Positions 32,359 through 41,291 of a DNA stretch of 48,242 bases are shown in pieces (positions within the stretch are counted from its first letter, which is position 1; every line of letters starts with the position of its first letter). The notes under the pieces were generated by a model. The model saw nothing but the letters and a program-made list of their open reading frames with translations. It made no database searches and was not told the origin of the DNA. Source of the stretch: Kitasatospora indigofera (GTDB lineage: Bacteria > Actinomycetota > Actinomycetes > Streptomycetales > Streptomycetaceae); contig NZ_BNBO01000067.1 in NCBI RefSeq assembly GCF_014655955.1, positions 1 through 48,242 on the forward strand, written 5' to 3'. A program made the position numbers and the translations under genes.

Positions 32359-32819
32359 CTACGCCGGTCCGTCGTGCGCCGGTCCCTCGTCGGCCGGTCC
32401 GTCCGAGGGCGGCCGACGCCGCAGCGGGAAGGCCGCCGCGAGCCTGCCCCGAGCCCAGCCCGACCCGATCGGCTCCGGCTCCGCCCGGCCCGGACCGTCC
32501 GGGCCGGGATCCGTCGCGGAACGGCCTGCGGCGCTGCCCGGGAGTTCCAGTTCACCGGGCGGCACCCGCAGCAGCTCGTCGATCCGGTCGGCGGCCCGAC
32601 GGGGGCGGTCCGGGCAGGGCCAGGCGCAGCCGCCGTGCGGGGTGCGTTCGCGCACGGCGAGGCAGGCGGCGCAGCTCTCCATCTGCGCCGCCGCGTCCCG
32701 GCCCGCTGCCGCCACCGTCGCTCCCGCCGTCTCGTACCGGGGCACCGCCGCCCCGGGTCGTCGTCGAGGAACGGTACGGGCCCGACCGGGCCGACGGGGG
32801 TGAACGTGCCGTTCCTCAC
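32359..32819 (-). pseudogene. Small Cys-rich hypothetical gene with a probable frameshift
   Basis: GTG 32819 opens a frame R-N-G-T-F-T-P-V-G-P-V-G-P-V-P-F-L-D-D-D-P-G that then turns into arginine-rich shadow sequence. At the G-run 32751-32754 (CCCC on plus) a second frame takes over with A-A-V-P-R-Y-E-T-A-G, then C-A-A-C-L-A-V-R-E-R-T-P-H-G-G-C-A-W-P-C-P and R-A-A-D-R-I-D-E-L-L. The two parts look like one protein joined by a one-base indel; the second frame alone runs to 32835 upstream. The four clustered cysteines suggest metal binding. A sequencing error in the G-run would give the same picture. Confidence 0.4.
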
Positions 32820-32967
32820 CCGTGGCGCTGGTCACGGGCGGGGCGTCCGACGGGCCCGGCCGCAGGGGCTCGCCGCGCGGCCCGGACCTGAAGACAGAAG
32901 GAAGCTGCGCATACGACCCAGCTGTCGCCGGAGGCCGCCCTTTGGGGCCGGCCCGGCAGCAGCCCGT

Positions 32968-32992
32968 CCCGCCCGGAGGGTGTCCGGGCGGG
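32968..32992 (-). terminator. Hairpin after the isochorismatase gene
   Basis: Perfect 9-bp arms CCCGCCCGG (32968-32976) and CCGGGCGGG (32984-32992) with a 7-nt loop, 16 nt past the stop at 33008 on the minus strand. Confidence 0.5.
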
Positions 32993-33007
32993 CCGGCCCG
33001 CCCGGGC

Positions 33008-33574
33008 TCAGGCGGTCGGCCTCACCCCGAATTCGACGTCCGCCGTGGCCACCGTCCCGGCCGTCCGGCCCGGGGCCGCGTGGTACGTCCAGTACAGGTT
33101 GGTGTGGGCGATCACCTGCTCGGGCGGCGGGGCGCCGAAGGAGGAGAGGTCCTCGGTCGTGTGGGCGTCGGCCACCAGCAGGGCGTCGTATCCGCGGACG
33201 ATCGCGCCGTGCAGGGTCGAGCGGATGCACTCGTCGGTCTGCGCGCCCGCGACGACCAGCCGGCCGACGCCGCGCTCGGCGAGCACCGGCTCCAGGTCGG
33301 TCGCCTCGAAGGAGTCGGCGTACGTCTTGTGCACCAGCGGCTCGTGCTCGCGCCGCACCAGCTCGGGCACGTACTGCCACTTGTCGCTCTCCAGCGGCAG
33401 GTCCGCGCTGCTGTGCTGCACCCAGACGACCTCGACCCCGGCGGCCCGCGCCCGGTCGACCAGGGTGGCGATGTTGGCGACGACCTTGTCGCGGTCGTAC
33501 GCGTCCCCCACCACGCCGTTCTGCACGTCGATCACGAGCAGCGCGGTGTCGGGTCGGTCGGCGAGCGTGGTCAT
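33008..33574 (-). CDS. Isochorismatase-like cysteine hydrolase
   Basis: 188 residues from ATG 33574, with GGGAG at the ribosome site. The catalytic triad of the family is present: D16 in L-L-V-I-D-V-Q-N-G, K83 in V-H-K-T-Y-A-D-S-F, and nucleophile C116 in G-A-Q-T-D-E-C-I-R-S. Members hydrolyse isochorismate, nicotinamide or small amides; the residues here do not choose between them. It is divergent from the MFS exporter gene, 283 bp apart. Confidence 0.9.
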   Translation of the reverse strand: MTTLADRPDTALLVIDVQNGVVGDAYDRDKVVANIATLVDRARAAGVEVVWVQHSSADLPLESDKWQYVPELVRREHEPLVHKTYADSFEATDLEPVLAERGVGRLVVAGAQTDECIRSTLHGAIVRGYDALLVADAHTTEDLSSFGAPPPEQVIAHTNLYWTYHAAPGRTAGTVATADVEFGVRPTA

Positions 33575-33699
33575 GGCGTCTCCCTCACGTCCGGAACGTC
33601 GGCACGGCCAGGCTAGGCCCCGGCACTGACAACGGCGCCGGACAACGGCCGCCCGCACCCGGGGGCGTCCTCCGCCCGGGTCCCGTGGAGCGGCGGCCG

Positions 33700-33752
33700 G
33701 GCCGCACCGCCGCAACGGGACGGCACGGGACGGCACGGCACGGCACGGCGGG
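33700..33752. repeat. Short (GGCAC/GGGAC) tandem repeat in the divergent promoter region
   Basis: A run of pentamer-like units ACGGC and ACGGG lies between the isochorismatase and MFS start codons. The exact copy number is about seven with small differences. Slippage here would change promoter spacing only. Confidence 0.5.
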
Positions 33753-33857
33753 GCGGGGAAGCGGCCGGAGCCCGGGGCCGGAGCGGGCCGCCGCCATTCG
33801 GCTGAACCGACCGGAACGCCTGCGGCCGGTTTCCCTCCCACGTGGCAGGCTCTGCGT

Positions 33858-35567
33858 ATGAGCGCCGGAAGAGAACCTGCCGGTAGAGCCGGAGCCACCA
33901 CCGTCCTGGCGACGCTGGCGGCCGGTCAGTTCCTGATGGCCCTCGACAGTTCCGTGATGAACGTGTCGATCGCCACCGTGGCCGAGGACGTCGGCACCAC
34001 GGTGAGCGGTCTCCAGGGGGCCATCACCGCGTACACGCTGGTCATGGCGATGCTGATGATCTCCGGGGGCAAGGTCGGCGCGATCATCGGCCGCAAACGG
34101 GCCTTCACCATCGGCTGCGTGATCTACGGGGCGGGCTCCGCCACCACCTCGCTGGCCCCGAACCTCACCGTCCTGCTGCTCGGCTGGTCACTGCTGGAGG
34201 GGATCGGCGCGGCGCTGATCCTGCCGGCCATCGTGGCCCTGGTCGCCGGGAACTTCACCGTCGAGCGGCGCCCAGCCGCTTACGGCCTGGTGACGGCCGC
34301 CGGGGCGATCGCGATCGCCCTCGGGCCGCTGATCGGCGGCATCGCCACGACGTACTTCTCCTGGCGCTGGGTCTTCGCGGGCGAGGTAGTGGTGGTGCTC
34401 GGCATCCTGCTGCTGGCCCGGCGGCTGGCGGACGCGCCGCCGGACCGCCGCCCGCACCTGGACGTGGTCGGCGCGGTCCTCTCCGCGCTCGGCATCGGCC
34501 TCTTCGTCCTCGGGATCCTGCGCTCCGGCAGCTGGGGCTGGTTCTTGCCCAAGCCGGGCGCACCGGCCTGGCTGGGGATCTCGGCGACCGTGTGGCTGAT
34601 GCTGGCCGGCCTGCTGCTGACCTGGCTCTTCCTCCGCTGGGAGAGCCGCCTGACCCGCCTGGGCGCCGAACCGCTGGTCGAACCGGCCCTGCTGCGGAAC
34701 CATCAGCTCACGGGCGGTCTGACCATGTTCTTCTTCCAGTACCTGGTGCAGATGGGCGTGTTCTTCCTCGTCCCGCTCTACCTGTCGGTCGCCCTCGGCC
34801 TCTCCGCGCTGATGACCGGCGTGCGGATCCTGCCGCTCTCCCTCACGCTGCTGGCCGCGGCACTCGCCATCCCCAGGTTCCTGCCCGAGGTCTCGCCCCG
34901 GCGGGTGGTGCGCCTGGGCATCCTCGCCATGCTCACGGGGGCTCTGGTGATGCTCGCCGCGCTGGACGCGGACGCCGACGCGGCCGTGGTCACCGTTCCG
35001 CTGCTGCTGATCGGCCTGGGCATGGGGGCACTTGCCTCCCAGCTCGGCTCGGTCACCGTCTCCGCGGTGCCGGACGAGAAGAGCGCCGAGGTGGGCGGTG
35101 TCCAGAACACGGTCACCAACCTCGGCGCCTCGATCGGCACCGCCCTGGCCGGCTCCATCATGATCGCCGCCCTGACCACCTCCTTCCTCACCAGCATCGA
35201 GCAGAACCCGGCCGTCCCCGACGAGGTCAAGGCCCGGGCGAACACCGAACTCGCCGCCGGCGTGCCCTTCCTCTCCGACGCCCAGCTCACCACGGTGCTG
35301 GACGACGCGAACGCCTCGCCCGAGGTGACCACCGCCGCCCTGGACGCGAACGCCGAGGCCCGGCTGGACGGCCTGCGGGCCGCGCTCGCCGTCCTCGCCT
35401 TCGCCGGGCTCGGCGCGCTGTTCTTCACCCAGCGCATCCCGGCGACCCAGCCCCGCGCACCAGGTGCCGGGGTCGCAGCAGGTGCCGGGACGCCCGCACC
35501 GCAGGGCCCCGGACCGGCCGGCCCCGTCGACCCGACGGACCCGGTCCACCCGGCCCGCCCGCGGTAA
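33858..35567 (+). CDS. MFS drug exporter (DHA2-like)
   Basis: 569 residues from ATG 33858. The opening L-A-A-G-Q-F-L-M-A-L-D-S-S-V-M-N-V-S-I matches motif D1 of 14-helix DHA2 exporters, and G-A-I-I-G-R-K-R-A-F is the loop 2-3 motif. A large hydrophobic body is followed by a helical region after helix 13 and a final helix (A-L-A-V-L-A-F-A-G-L-G-A-L-F-F). The Pro/Gly-rich C-terminal tail is disordered. It would export a hydrophobic compound by proton antiport. No clear ribosome site is seen, so a leaderless or short leader transcript is possible. Confidence 0.92.
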   Translation: MSAGREPAGRAGATTVLATLAAGQFLMALDSSVMNVSIATVAEDVGTTVSGLQGAITAYTLVMAMLMISGGKVGAIIGRKRAFTIGCVIYGAGSATTSLAPNLTVLLLGWSLLEGIGAALILPAIVALVAGNFTVERRPAAYGLVTAAGAIAIALGPLIGGIATTYFSWRWVFAGEVVVVLGILLLARRLADAPPDRRPHLDVVGAVLSALGIGLFVLGILRSGSWGWFLPKPGAPAWLGISATVWLMLAGLLLTWLFLRWESRLTRLGAEPLVEPALLRNHQLTGGLTMFFFQYLVQMGVFFLVPLYLSVALGLSALMTGVRILPLSLTLLAAALAIPRFLPEVSPRRVVRLGILAMLTGALVMLAALDADADAAVVTVPLLLIGLGMGALASQLGSVTVSAVPDEKSAEVGGVQNTVTNLGASIGTALAGSIMIAALTTSFLTSIEQNPAVPDEVKARANTELAAGVPFLSDAQLTTVLDDANASPEVTTAALDANAEARLDGLRAALAVLAFAGLGALFFTQRIPATQPRAPGAGVAAGAGTPAPQGPGPAGPVDPTDPVHPARPR

Positions 35568-35585
35568 CGCCCAGGGGATCGCCGG

Positions 35586-35620
35586 CCCCGCCCCGTCCCG
35601 CCCCGTCCCGTCCCGTCCCG
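35586..35620 (+). repeat. Pentamer tandem repeat (YCCCG)7 abutting a ribosome site
   Basis: Seven pentamers, CCCCG or TCCCG, end directly at the AGGAGGG of the next gene (35621-35627). Such short repeats are prone to slippage, which would shift any reading frame crossing them. Confidence 0.7.
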
Positions 35621-35631
35621 AGGAGGGAACG

Positions 35632-36576
35632 ACGGCAAGCATCGACCGCGAGCGCGTCCTGCGGACGCTGACCTTCTGGCTGCGCCCGGACTTCGCCCTG
35701 CGCGTCGTGAACCGCTTCCAGAAGATCGTCGGTTTCGACCGCTCGATGGCACTCGCCTCCAGCGCGCTGACCTCGCTGATCCCCTTCACGATTCTGGGCG
35801 CAGCGGTGCTGAGCCGGTTCGGGAGCGAGGACATCGCCAGCCGCATCATCAGCCGCTACGGCCTCACCGGCGGCGGCGCCGAGGCGGTGCGCAGTCTGTT
35901 CGCCCCCACCACCAGCGAGGCGGACCCGGGCGTGGGCGTCCTCGGAGCACTGTTCCTGATGATCTCGGTCCTCAGCTTCACCCGCGCCGCCCAGCGCCTG
36001 TTCGAACAGACCTGGGAGCTGAAGCCGCTCAGCGTGCGCAACACCCCGAACGGCCTGTGGTGGATCCTCTCCCTGGGGGCCTACCTGACCGCCACGAGCT
36101 GGATCCGGGTGCTCTTCGGCAACGGCCGGCTCGAACTGGGCGCGGCCCTCTGCTCCGCCCCGGTGACGGGGGCCTTCCTGTGCTGGACGGGCTGGATCCT
36201 CTCCGCCCGCCGGATCCCCCGCTATCTGCTGCTGCCGTTCGGCATCGTCGCCTCCGTTCTCACGGCGGCCTACTCGATGGGCGCGAGCCTCTACCTCCCG
36301 CGCCTCTTCAACTCCTACGCCACCCGCTACGGCTCCCTCGGCGCGGTGCTGGCGCTGATCTCCGCGCTCTTCGGCGCCATGCTGGTGATCGTCGCCTCGG
36401 CCGCGCTCGGCCGCGAGGTGGGCGACGAACTCGACCGGATCCGGCGCGGGCAGCGCCCCGCCGACGACGAGATCAGACGGCAGTGGGCCAACGTGGTCGA
36501 CCAGACCCGCTCACGGTGGCACACCGCCCGGGAGCAGATCTCCCGTCACCGTCCCGAAGGCCGTGACAAGTCCTGA
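35632..36576 (+). CDS. YihY/BrkB-like membrane protein, apparent ACG start
   Basis: About 314 residues. The body has T-F-W-L-R-P-D-F, S-M-A-L-A-S-S-A-L-T-S-L-I-P-F and later helices in the YihY/virulence factor BrkB pattern, with about six membrane segments and a charged C-terminal tail. An ideal AGGAGGG lies at 35621-35627 but the codon 5 nt from the end of its AGGAGG core is ACG (35632). No ATG, GTG or TTG exists in frame between the MFS stop and GTG 35707, which would delete 25 residues and has no ribosome site. The start is therefore ACG by non-canonical initiation, or the ATG has been lost. It follows the MFS gene by 64 bp and may be co-transcribed. Confidence 0.7.
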   Translation, partial: TASIDRERVLRTLTFWLRPDFALRVVNRFQKIVGFDRSMALASSALTSLIPFTILGAAVLSRFGSEDIASRIISRYGLTGGGAEAVRSLFAPTTSEADPGVGVLGALFLMISVLSFTRAAQRLFEQTWELKPLSVRNTPNGLWWILSLGAYLTATSWIRVLFGNGRLELGAALCSAPVTGAFLCWTGWILSARRIPRYLLLPFGIVASVLTAAYSMGASLYLPRLFNSYATRYGSLGAVLALISALFGAMLVIVASAALGREVGDELDRIRRGQRPADDEIRRQWANVVDQTRSRWHTAREQISRHRPEGRDKS

Positions 36577-36597
36577 GCACCGACCCCGGCCCGGACC

Positions 36598-36660
36598 CGC
36601 TCGGAATCGTTCGGATGCGCCCGGACCCATTCGGACTCGTTCGGACTCGTTCGGACGGCC
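36598..36660. repeat. Degenerate 10-bp tandem repeat
   Basis: TTCGGACTCG and close variants recur about five times, the last two-and-a-half copies being exact. It fills the gap between two converging genes. Confidence 0.6.
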
Positions 36661-36679
36661 CGGGAACGCTCGGTGGCGC

Positions 36680-37108
36680 TCAGACGTGCGGCTCGGCCGG
36701 CCTGCCGAGCGGAACGGCGGACCCCAGCGGCGCCAGCACCACGGCGGCCGACGCCAGCGACTCGGCGAGCAGCGCGGCCGTCCGGCCGGCCTCGTACAAC
36801 TGCTCACGGGCGTCGCGGGCGGCCCGCAGGGCGTCGTAGCCGGCACCCGCGCCGGGGTCCTCCCCCGGGCCCGGCCCGATCCGCCCGGCGGCCTGCTCAC
36901 TGCTGAGGAATCCGGCCAGGACGTCGAGGAGTTCGGGCAGCCGCGCGGTCAGGCCGGCCAGCGCGGCCGCGGTCTCGGCGGCGTCCGACGGGTGCACCAG
37001 CCCGGGGTGGCTGCTCCGGGACGTGGACAGGGCGGCGCTGCGCATCAGTTCGGCGGCCTCCGCGGTCAGTTCCGCGATCGACAGGCCCGGGGGTACGGGA
37101 TTGCTCAC
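36680..37108 (-). CDS. Hypothetical helical protein
   Basis: 142 residues from GTG 37108, chosen because AAGGAG sits 7 nt upstream. The sequence is almost entirely amphipathic helices (I-A-E-L-T-A-E-A-A-E-L-M-R, R-L-P-E-L-L-D-V-L-A, E-Q-L-Y-E-A-G-R-T-A-A-L-L-A). It has a Gly/Pro-rich turn near residue 92, no signal peptide and no enzyme motif. I do not recognise the family; size and pattern would fit a WXG100-like or scaffold protein, without further support. Confidence 0.6.
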   Translation of the reverse strand: MSNPVPPGLSIAELTAEAAELMRSAALSTSRSSHPGLVHPSDAAETAAALAGLTARLPELLDVLAGFLSSEQAAGRIGPGPGEDPGAGAGYDALRAARDAREQLYEAGRTAALLAESLASAAVVLAPLGSAVPLGRPAEPHV

Positions 37109-37495
37109 AGTGGTCTCCTTCGGGTGTCCGGAGGCCGCCCCCGAAGCGGTCGGGCGGCCCGCAGCCCGTCTGCCCCGTCGCCCCGGCGACAGGCCCGCCG
37201 ACCCGGAGAATGGCCGGGAAACGACGGTCGGCCCACCGGCTTGCATCGGCGCGCGGGACGAGCGGACGCGGGCGGGTGCAGGTGGACGCGGGCGGGTGCA
37301 GGCGGGTGCGGGCCGCCCGAGGGACGCGGGCGGACCGACGGAGCGGACCGGACGGCGCCCCGAGCCCGCGGTGGTGACGGGCGGGTGCGGTCCGGTGCCC
37401 GCGATGGTGCGTGCCGGAACCACCATCACCCGTCCGGGCCACCTAGAGTGGCCGCGACGGTACTCATGGTGATCTACGCGAGGAACGGCCTGGTC
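37109..37495. other. Divergent promoter region with a 20-bp minisatellite
   Basis: 387 bp with no gene. Two exact 19-bp copies of a GGACGCGGGCGGGTGCAGG unit (37264-37282, 37284-37302) and a partial third form a small array. A -10-like TAGAGT at 37444-37449 points at the amidohydrolase. Confidence 0.5.
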
Positions 37496-39247
37496 ATGGC
37501 AATGGACTCAGCACGCGGTGCGGCGCCCGGGGACGCGGATGTGATCTTCTTCGGCGGGGAGATCGTGACGGTGGCCGACGAGCCGGGAGCGGCGCCGCCC
37601 GAGGCGGTGGCGGTCAAGGACGGCAGGATCGTCCACGTCGGTGAGCGCGCGCGGGCGATCGCCGACTGGCAGGGCCCGGGCACCCGGCTGCGGGACCTCG
37701 AAGGACGCGCGCTGCTGCCGGGCTTCATCGATGCCCACGGCCACCTCACCGGGACAGGACTGCAGGCCACCATCGCCAACCTGCTGCCGGGACCCGACGG
37801 CGAGGTCACCGACATCGCCTCGCTCCAGGCCAAGCTGCGGGAGTTCGCCGCCGGCGAGGTGGGCGGGCGCTCCGAGTGGGTCATCGGGTTCGGCTACGAC
37901 GACTCGATGCTCGCCGGGAAGCAGCACCCCACCCGGCAGGAGCTGGACGAGGTGAGCCGGGACCGTCCGGTGCTCGCCGTCCACCAGTCCTTCCACCTCG
38001 GTGCGGTCAACAGCCGGGGTCTCGAACTCCTCGGCTACGACGCCGGCACGCCCGACCCGCGCGGCGGCGTGATCCGGCGCGAGGACGAGGCCCGGCCGCA
38101 CGGCACGCCCAACGGCGTCCTGGAGGAGTCCGCCTTCAACCCGGCCTACGGCCTGGCCGTGACGGGCATGCACGAGGACGACATCGCCCGGTTCCTGTCG
38201 ACGGGTCTGGCGGCCGCCGCCGGCTTCGGCTTCACCACCGTGCAGGAGGGGGCCGCCACCCTCGACACCCTGGACGCCCTGCGGGAGGCCGTGAAGGACT
38301 CCGTGGCGGGCCTGCCGATCGACGTGGTCGTCTACGTGAAGGCGGACGAGGCGCTCGCCCACCCGGAGCGGGTCCGGGCGAGCCGGGAGTACGAGGGCGG
38401 ACTGCGGGCCGCCGGGATCAAGATGGTCCTGGACGGCTCGCCGCAGGGCCGCACGGCCTGGCTCACCCAGCCCTACACCACCCCGCCGGACGGCACCGGG
38501 CCGCAGTACCGCGGCTACCCCGTCCTCGACGACGAGACGGCGCTGGCCCAGCTCGGCACCGGCTTCGCACAGGACTGGCAGGTCATCGCGCACGTCAACG
38601 GCGACGCCGCCGTCGACCAGTTCATCACGACCGTACGGACCGTCACCGCCGGGGCCGGGCCGGCCGACCGGCGGCCGGTGGCGATCCACGCCCAGACCGC
38701 CCGCGAGGACCAGATCGACGCCTTCGCCGAACTCGGCATCATCCCGTCGTTCTTCTCGATGCACACCTACTACTGGGGCGACTGGTACCGCAAGACCGTC
38801 CTCGGCCCCGAGCGGGCGCAGGACATCTCCCCCGCCCGCTGGGCGCTGGACCGGAAGATGATCTACACCTCGCACCACGACGCCCCCGTCGCCCTGCCCA
38901 ACTCGATCGCCATCCTGGCCAGCCAGGTCACCCGGGTCACCCGCTCCGGGTACGTGCTGGGCGAGCACCAGCGGGTGTCCGCGCGGGACGCGGTGAAGTC
39001 CCTCACCATCAACGCCGCCCACCAGTACTTCGAGCAGCGGGACAAGGGCAGCATCGAGGTGGGGAAGCTGGCCGACCTGGTCGTCCTCAGCCACAACCCG
39101 CTCACCGTCCCCGCGATGAAGATCAAGGACATCACCGTCGAGGAGACCATCAAGGCGGGCACCACCGTCCACGACCGCCGCGACCCCGCGGGCGCCCGCA
39201 CCCCCGTCCTGGTCACCCGCGACGCGGCACCCGGCCGGCACTGCTGA
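37496..39247 (+). CDS. YtcJ-like metal-dependent amidohydrolase
   Basis: 583 residues from ATG 37496 with AGGAA upstream; ATG 37466 and ATG 37502 are in frame too. The N-terminal composite sandwich has V-K-D-G-R-I-V-H-V-G. The first metal site is F-I-D-A-H81-G-H83-L. Later come H-V-N-G-D-A-A-V-D, A-I-H-A-Q-T-A and the D-in-Y-T-S-H-H-D-A-P block, and the C-terminus closes with K-G-S-I-E-V-G-K-L-A-D-L-V-V-L. These are marks of the large YtcJ/NfdA/AepA branch that hydrolyses N-acyl or N-formyl amides. The substrate is unknown. No signal peptide, so it is cytoplasmic. Confidence 0.9.
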   Translation: MAMDSARGAAPGDADVIFFGGEIVTVADEPGAAPPEAVAVKDGRIVHVGERARAIADWQGPGTRLRDLEGRALLPGFIDAHGHLTGTGLQATIANLLPGPDGEVTDIASLQAKLREFAAGEVGGRSEWVIGFGYDDSMLAGKQHPTRQELDEVSRDRPVLAVHQSFHLGAVNSRGLELLGYDAGTPDPRGGVIRREDEARPHGTPNGVLEESAFNPAYGLAVTGMHEDDIARFLSTGLAAAAGFGFTTVQEGAATLDTLDALREAVKDSVAGLPIDVVVYVKADEALAHPERVRASREYEGGLRAAGIKMVLDGSPQGRTAWLTQPYTTPPDGTGPQYRGYPVLDDETALAQLGTGFAQDWQVIAHVNGDAAVDQFITTVRTVTAGAGPADRRPVAIHAQTAREDQIDAFAELGIIPSFFSMHTYYWGDWYRKTVLGPERAQDISPARWALDRKMIYTSHHDAPVALPNSIAILASQVTRVTRSGYVLGEHQRVSARDAVKSLTINAAHQYFEQRDKGSIEVGKLADLVVLSHNPLTVPAMKIKDITVEETIKAGTTVHDRRDPAGARTPVLVTRDAAPGRHC

Positions 39248-39254
39248 GGCGTAC

Positions 39255-39295
39255 GGGGCCGGGGGCCGGACGGTCGCGCCCCGGCCCCCGGCCCC
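39255..39295. terminator. Bidirectional terminator hairpin
   Basis: Perfect 15-bp arms GGGGCCGGGGGCCGG (39255-39269) and its complement (39281-39295) enclose an 11-nt loop. It sits between the converging amidohydrolase (stop 39247) and GNAT (stop 39312) genes. Confidence 0.8.
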
Positions 39296-39311
39296 GCGGC
39301 CGGCCGGCGGC

Positions 39312-39743
39312 TCACTCGTTGACGATCGCCATCCACCAGTCCGGCTTCGGCAGGGCGACGAATCCGGCCTTGGCGTACACCTCGTGCGCGTCGGCGGTGG
39401 CCAGCAGGACACGCCGCACCCCGTAGGGGGCGAGGTGGTCCCGGACCGCGGCGGCCAGGGCCGTGCCGAGGCCCAGGCCGCGGGCCTCCGGAGCGATGTA
39501 GACGTCGCACAGCCAGGCGAAGGTGGCCCGGTCGGTGACCACCCGGGCATAGCCGACCTGGGCGCCGGCGGAGCGTTCGTAGACGCCGAAGTTCAGGGAG
39601 CTCGCGACGGCGAGATCGTGCTTCTCGCGCGGGCGGCCCAGCGCCCAGTAGGCGTCCTGCGACAGCCACCGGTGGACCAGGTCCGCGTCCAGGCGGTCGG
39701 GGTCGGTGGAGATTTCGTATCCGGCGGGGAGATCGTTGTCCAT
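39312..39743 (-). CDS. GNAT-family N-acetyltransferase (small)
   Basis: 143 residues from ATG 39743. The acetyl-CoA site is I-A-P-E-A-R-G-L-G-L-G-T-A-L near 84-97, after the strand L-C-D-V-Y. The C-terminal V-Y-A-K-A-G-F-V-A-L closes the fold, and N-terminal H-R-W-L-S-Q-D-A-Y-W-A-L-G-R is typical of YjdJ/Pat-like small acetyltransferases. The substrate is unknown. It is divergent from the methyltransferase. Confidence 0.9.
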   Translation of the reverse strand: MDNDLPAGYEISTDPDRLDADLVHRWLSQDAYWALGRPREKHDLAVASSLNFGVYERSAGAQVGYARVVTDRATFAWLCDVYIAPEARGLGLGTALAAAVRDHLAPYGVRRVLLATADAHEVYAKAGFVALPKPDWWMAIVNE

Positions 39744-39956
39744 GCCCGCATGAGATCAGCACCGGCCGCCGTCCGGCCAGCGAATTCACGGGCCGCGCGC
39801 GCCGGCGGGCTCCCGGGCGGGGCCGCACCGGGTACGGCCACGGGCCACGCCCGTGGGACAGGTGCGGCCGGCGGATGCCGGATACGCTCGTAAGGGTCCG
39901 CACCGACAGACCGCGACCGCTCCCCGGAGTGCCGTGGAGCACGGACGGAGGACACC

Positions 39957-40964
39957 GTGTCCCCAGACGAAGGGCCCGTCGGGCCGGCCGGCGGCGAGGC
40001 GGACGCGGCGCGTCCGGCGGGCACGGCCGGCCCCGCGAACCGAGCCGCTGCCGCGAGCACGGCCGGGAGCACGAGTACGACCGGGACGGCGGGCACGACC
40101 GGCCGGACCGGCAGCGGCAGGCAGCCGGCCGCCTCCGCCGGGCCGCCTGCCGACGCAGGGTCGCGAGGCCGGGTGGACGGCGCGGGCGCCGGGTACGGCG
40201 AGGCCCTCTTCGAGCCGTGGAAACCCGGCGAGGGCGAGCGGATCGACCTCGGCTCCATGGCCTACGACACCTTCACCCGGGCCCGGCTGCTCGCCCTCGG
40301 GGCCGGCCCCGGGACCCGCTGCCTCGACATCGGCGCCGGCACCGGCACGATCTCGCGCTGGCTGGCCGGCGAGGCCGGCGTCGACGAGGTGCTCGCGGTG
40401 GACCGCGACGTCCGGTTCCTGGAGCCGCTCGCGGGTGGCGCGCTGCGGACCCTGGCCGCGGACGTCACGGAGCCCGGCTTCGCCCCCGGCCGGTTCGACC
40501 TCGTCCACGCCCGCTTCGTGCTGATGCACCTGCCCGAACACCGCCGGGTGGCCGCCCGGCTCTGCGAACTGCTCAACCCGGGCGGCCGCCTGGTGCTCGG
40601 CGACGCCGTCGACCTCACCACCGCGGCCCCGCCGGACACCCCCTACCGGCTGGCCATGCGGGCCATGTGGCAGGCCCTGCGCAGCACGATCGGGACGGAC
40701 ATCAGCTGGACGCCCGAGTACCCGCGGCTGCTGCGCGACCTCGGGCTGACCGAGATCGGGGCCGAGATCCAGGTGCCCGCGCTGACCGCCGGCAGCCCGA
40801 TCGGGGCGTTCTGGCTGGAGACCTGGGAGCGCACCCGCGAGGCGATGCTGGCCACCGGCCTGGTGGACGCCGGCCTGCTCGCGGAGGCCGCCGAGTCGAT
40901 CACCTCGGGCAGCGTCGCGGACCTCTCCCCCGGACTGGTCACGGCCTGGGGCCGGCGGCCCTGA
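39957..40964 (+). CDS. Class I SAM-dependent methyltransferase
   Basis: 335 residues from GTG 39957 with CGGAGG upstream. The first 75 residues are low complexity (Ala, Gly, Thr, Pro) and probably disordered. The SAM-binding motif I L-D-I-G-A-G-T-G-T-I-S lies near 123-133, the acidic strand end A-V-D-R-D-V near 147, and F-D-L-V-H-A-R-F-V-L-M-H-L (motif IV) near 180-192. The target is unknown; the lid region resembles UbiE/small-molecule methyltransferases. Confidence 0.87.
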   Translation: MSPDEGPVGPAGGEADAARPAGTAGPANRAAAASTAGSTSTTGTAGTTGRTGSGRQPAASAGPPADAGSRGRVDGAGAGYGEALFEPWKPGEGERIDLGSMAYDTFTRARLLALGAGPGTRCLDIGAGTGTISRWLAGEAGVDEVLAVDRDVRFLEPLAGGALRTLAADVTEPGFAPGRFDLVHARFVLMHLPEHRRVAARLCELLNPGGRLVLGDAVDLTTAAPPDTPYRLAMRAMWQALRSTIGTDISWTPEYPRLLRDLGLTEIGAEIQVPALTAGSPIGAFWLETWERTREAMLATGLVDAGLLAEAAESITSGSVADLSPGLVTAWGRRP

Positions 40965-41015
40965 CCGTCCGCCGCCCCGCTCCCGCCCCGTCCGGGCGAT
41001 CCGGCGGACCGGTGG

Positions 41016-41291
41016 TCAGGGGACGTCGCCCTCCCAGTCCCAGCGGGACGGGTCGCCCGGACGCGGCCCGTAGCAGGCCCGGCCGCCGGCCCCGTGGGCA
41101 CCGATCTCGGTGGGCAGGGCCGCGCCGTCCGCCAACTCCGCGGCGCTCCAGCCGGTGACGTCCAGCAACAGCCCGTCCAGCGGCCCGGCCACCAGCTCCC
41201 GGTACGCGTGCCCCGCCCTCGGCCCGGGGTCGGGATCCTCGTGGTCCGCCCCGTACACCCGCCCCCGCATCAACCGCTCGTCCTCGTCCAT
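41016..41291 (-). CDS. Small conserved hypothetical protein
   Basis: 91 residues from ATG 41291; the frame is open upstream but with non-coding-like composition. The body has R-V-Y-G-A-D-H-E-D-P, Y-R-E-L-V-A-G-P-L-D-G-L-L-L-D-V-T-G-W and a C-terminal G-P-R-P-G-D-P-S-R-W-D-W-E-G-D. This looks like a small single-domain family widespread in streptomycetes (from memory). Function unknown. Same strand as the MarR gene upstream, 183 bp apart. Confidence 0.7.
   Translation of the reverse strand: MDEDERLMRGRVYGADHEDPDPGPRAGHAYRELVAGPLDGLLLDVTGWSAAELADGAALPTEIGAHGAGGRACYGPRPGDPSRWDWEGDVP

Noticed and set aside
30066..32819. 917-codon minus-strand frame opposite the oxidoreductase and arginase-like genes
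   Set aside because: Antisense to two well-supported enzymes. Only its first 20 codons look protein-like and are assigned to the frameshifted small gene.
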